In this document: in pieces, positions 63,101 through 64,000 of the stretch | Position numbering within the stretch: the stretch's first letter is position 1 | Layout: each line of letters begins with the position of its first letter | Assembly: GCA_013399895.1 (NCBI GenBank) | Contig: VXBA01000164.1 | Location: 703,448 to 767,447 of the forward strand | Reading direction: 5' to 3' | DNA from: Serilophus lunatus | Taxonomy: Eukaryota > Chordata > Aves > Passeriformes > Eurylaimidae | Length of the DNA stretch: 64,000 nt | Made by a program: the position numbers and the translations under genes | The notes under the pieces: model-generated | The model's database searches: none | Told to the model about the DNA's origin: nothing | The model's input: the letters and a program-made list of their open reading frames with translations, nothing else

Positions 63101-64000
63101 TCTGATGGGAACAAATAGGGAAGAGGAAGATCCTACTGTAAGTTTTGAAAAATTGGGGGCATAGGTGCCTCTTTTTTGTTCCTTCAACTCCTTTGGGAAC
63201 AGAAAGAAATGTACTACAACTACAACTGAAACTCAAATTTCAACGCAGCTTCTTCCACAAGCTATATCTCTGTTGGGAAACGTATGTATTACAGTATGTA
63301 TTACAGTAAAAAAAAGTCGGAGCACATTCTACAAGAATTAGTTTATTGGGCAAGTTCCCCAGTTCCTCTGTTGTTTGCACTGGTGATGTTGAACTCCATT
63401 CTTCAAAGAACTCAGCAGAAGTCACAGAGTTGACAAGCTTGAGAGCTTCAGAGGATGTCCTGCAGGCCTAAGAAAGTGCACACATTATGGATGGAAAAGG
63501 AAATTTGGTGGTTTTTTCTTCATCTTATTTTTGTGATTCTATCATGGAGAGAGAGAGATTTTCATAGAGGATGAATTAGGGGGTTAAAGTGATCTCTTCC
63601 ATATTCATTTGTACTATTTGCAGCATACTTATCTCTTTCCATTCCCTCTTAATGCTACAGATTTATAATGCAAACAAAAGTAATGAACGACCTGAATTCA
63701 CCTTTAAATCCCAGGAAACTTGAACAGCCTGTATCCACTGAAATAACACTGTTATCACAACAGATTTGGATAATAAACTCCTAACTGGACTGACAGAAGT
63801 CTAGCCTTTGTTGAATTCCTCCTCTAATCATCTCAATAAAGAATAAGCTGTTTACTTTAATATTTATTTTCTTGAAACGCAACAAGACTTCATTGTTGAA
63901 ATTACTGCTTAAATATGGAGCTGAGAAATAGCCACTGGTGAACATTATTCATGGATATAGAGGTCTTAAGTGATTCAGACTCTGATTCATTCACATCTTC
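59926..64000. other. AT-rich intergenic DNA
   Basis: About 4 kb with no supported gene. A C20/A10 homopolymer junction is listed separately. Short frames are unrecognised. Confidence 0.5.
60098..60127. repeat. C20-A10 homopolymer junction
   Basis: Twenty C followed directly by ten A. Long C-runs are error-prone in sequencing and assembly, so the length may be inexact. Confidence 0.95.

Noticed and set aside
1..64000. CRISPR arrays, operons, bacterial promoters, tRNA and rRNA genes
   Set aside because: The window is vertebrate DNA; I saw no direct-repeat/spacer arrays and no tRNA T-arm or rRNA signature.

Overview
The window looks like an avian chromosome. Its only interspersed repeats I can name are CR1 LINE fragments of the bird type, four of them, one ending in the ATTCTGTG-type octamer tail. 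Repeat density is low, the background is AT-rich, and one GC-rich, CpG-rich domain lies at about 21-26 kb. I cannot name the species. There are three isolated ambiguous bases (18079, 25596, 49044).

I find no protein-coding gene. The long open frames are short in AT-rich DNA or sit inside CpG-rich DNA where stop codons are rare. The one gene I recognise with high confidence is a microRNA: the miR-124 hairpin at about 24570-24660 on the + strand, with the complete, unmutated mature miR-124-3p (24624-24645) and miR-124-5p (24587-24608). Loop and flanks match the vertebrate MIR124-2 paralogue better than MIR124-1 or MIR124-3. In human this locus (8q12.3) sits in a gene desert between YTHDF3 and BHLHE22, which fits a 64 kb window without coding exons.

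Layout. 1-15.8 kb: AT-rich intergenic DNA with three CR1 fragments, a CTCF-like site and a SOX-type inverted repeat. 15.8-20.9 kb: transition zone with small CpG-rich patches and microsatellites. 20.9-26.1 kb: CpG-island complex around the microRNA. It holds an E-box/CRE/E-box cluster (22638-22697), a plausible splice donor (22754) and a strong branchpoint plus acceptor (23471-23499) that suggest a spliced host transcript (MIR124-2HG-like), the hairpin, a polyadenylation hexamer, an antisense splice donor, and a good RE1/REST site 1.07 kb downstream. 27.5-27.7 kb: a separate CpG-rich patch with splice-like borders, tandem duplications and a CTCF-like site. 27.7-64 kb: AT-rich desert with microsatellites, a small CpG patch with a strong CTCF-like site (42.64 kb), an unclassified GC-rich block at 48.0-49.0 kb, and a CR1 with an internal deletion (59.06-59.93 kb).

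Working model (inference): the domain is a neural microRNA locus. REST would silence it through the RE1 outside neurons. Proneural bHLH and CREB-type factors would activate it through the 22.65 kb cluster. The host transcript would be spliced across 22754-23499 and cleaved by Drosha/DGCR8 to release miR-124.
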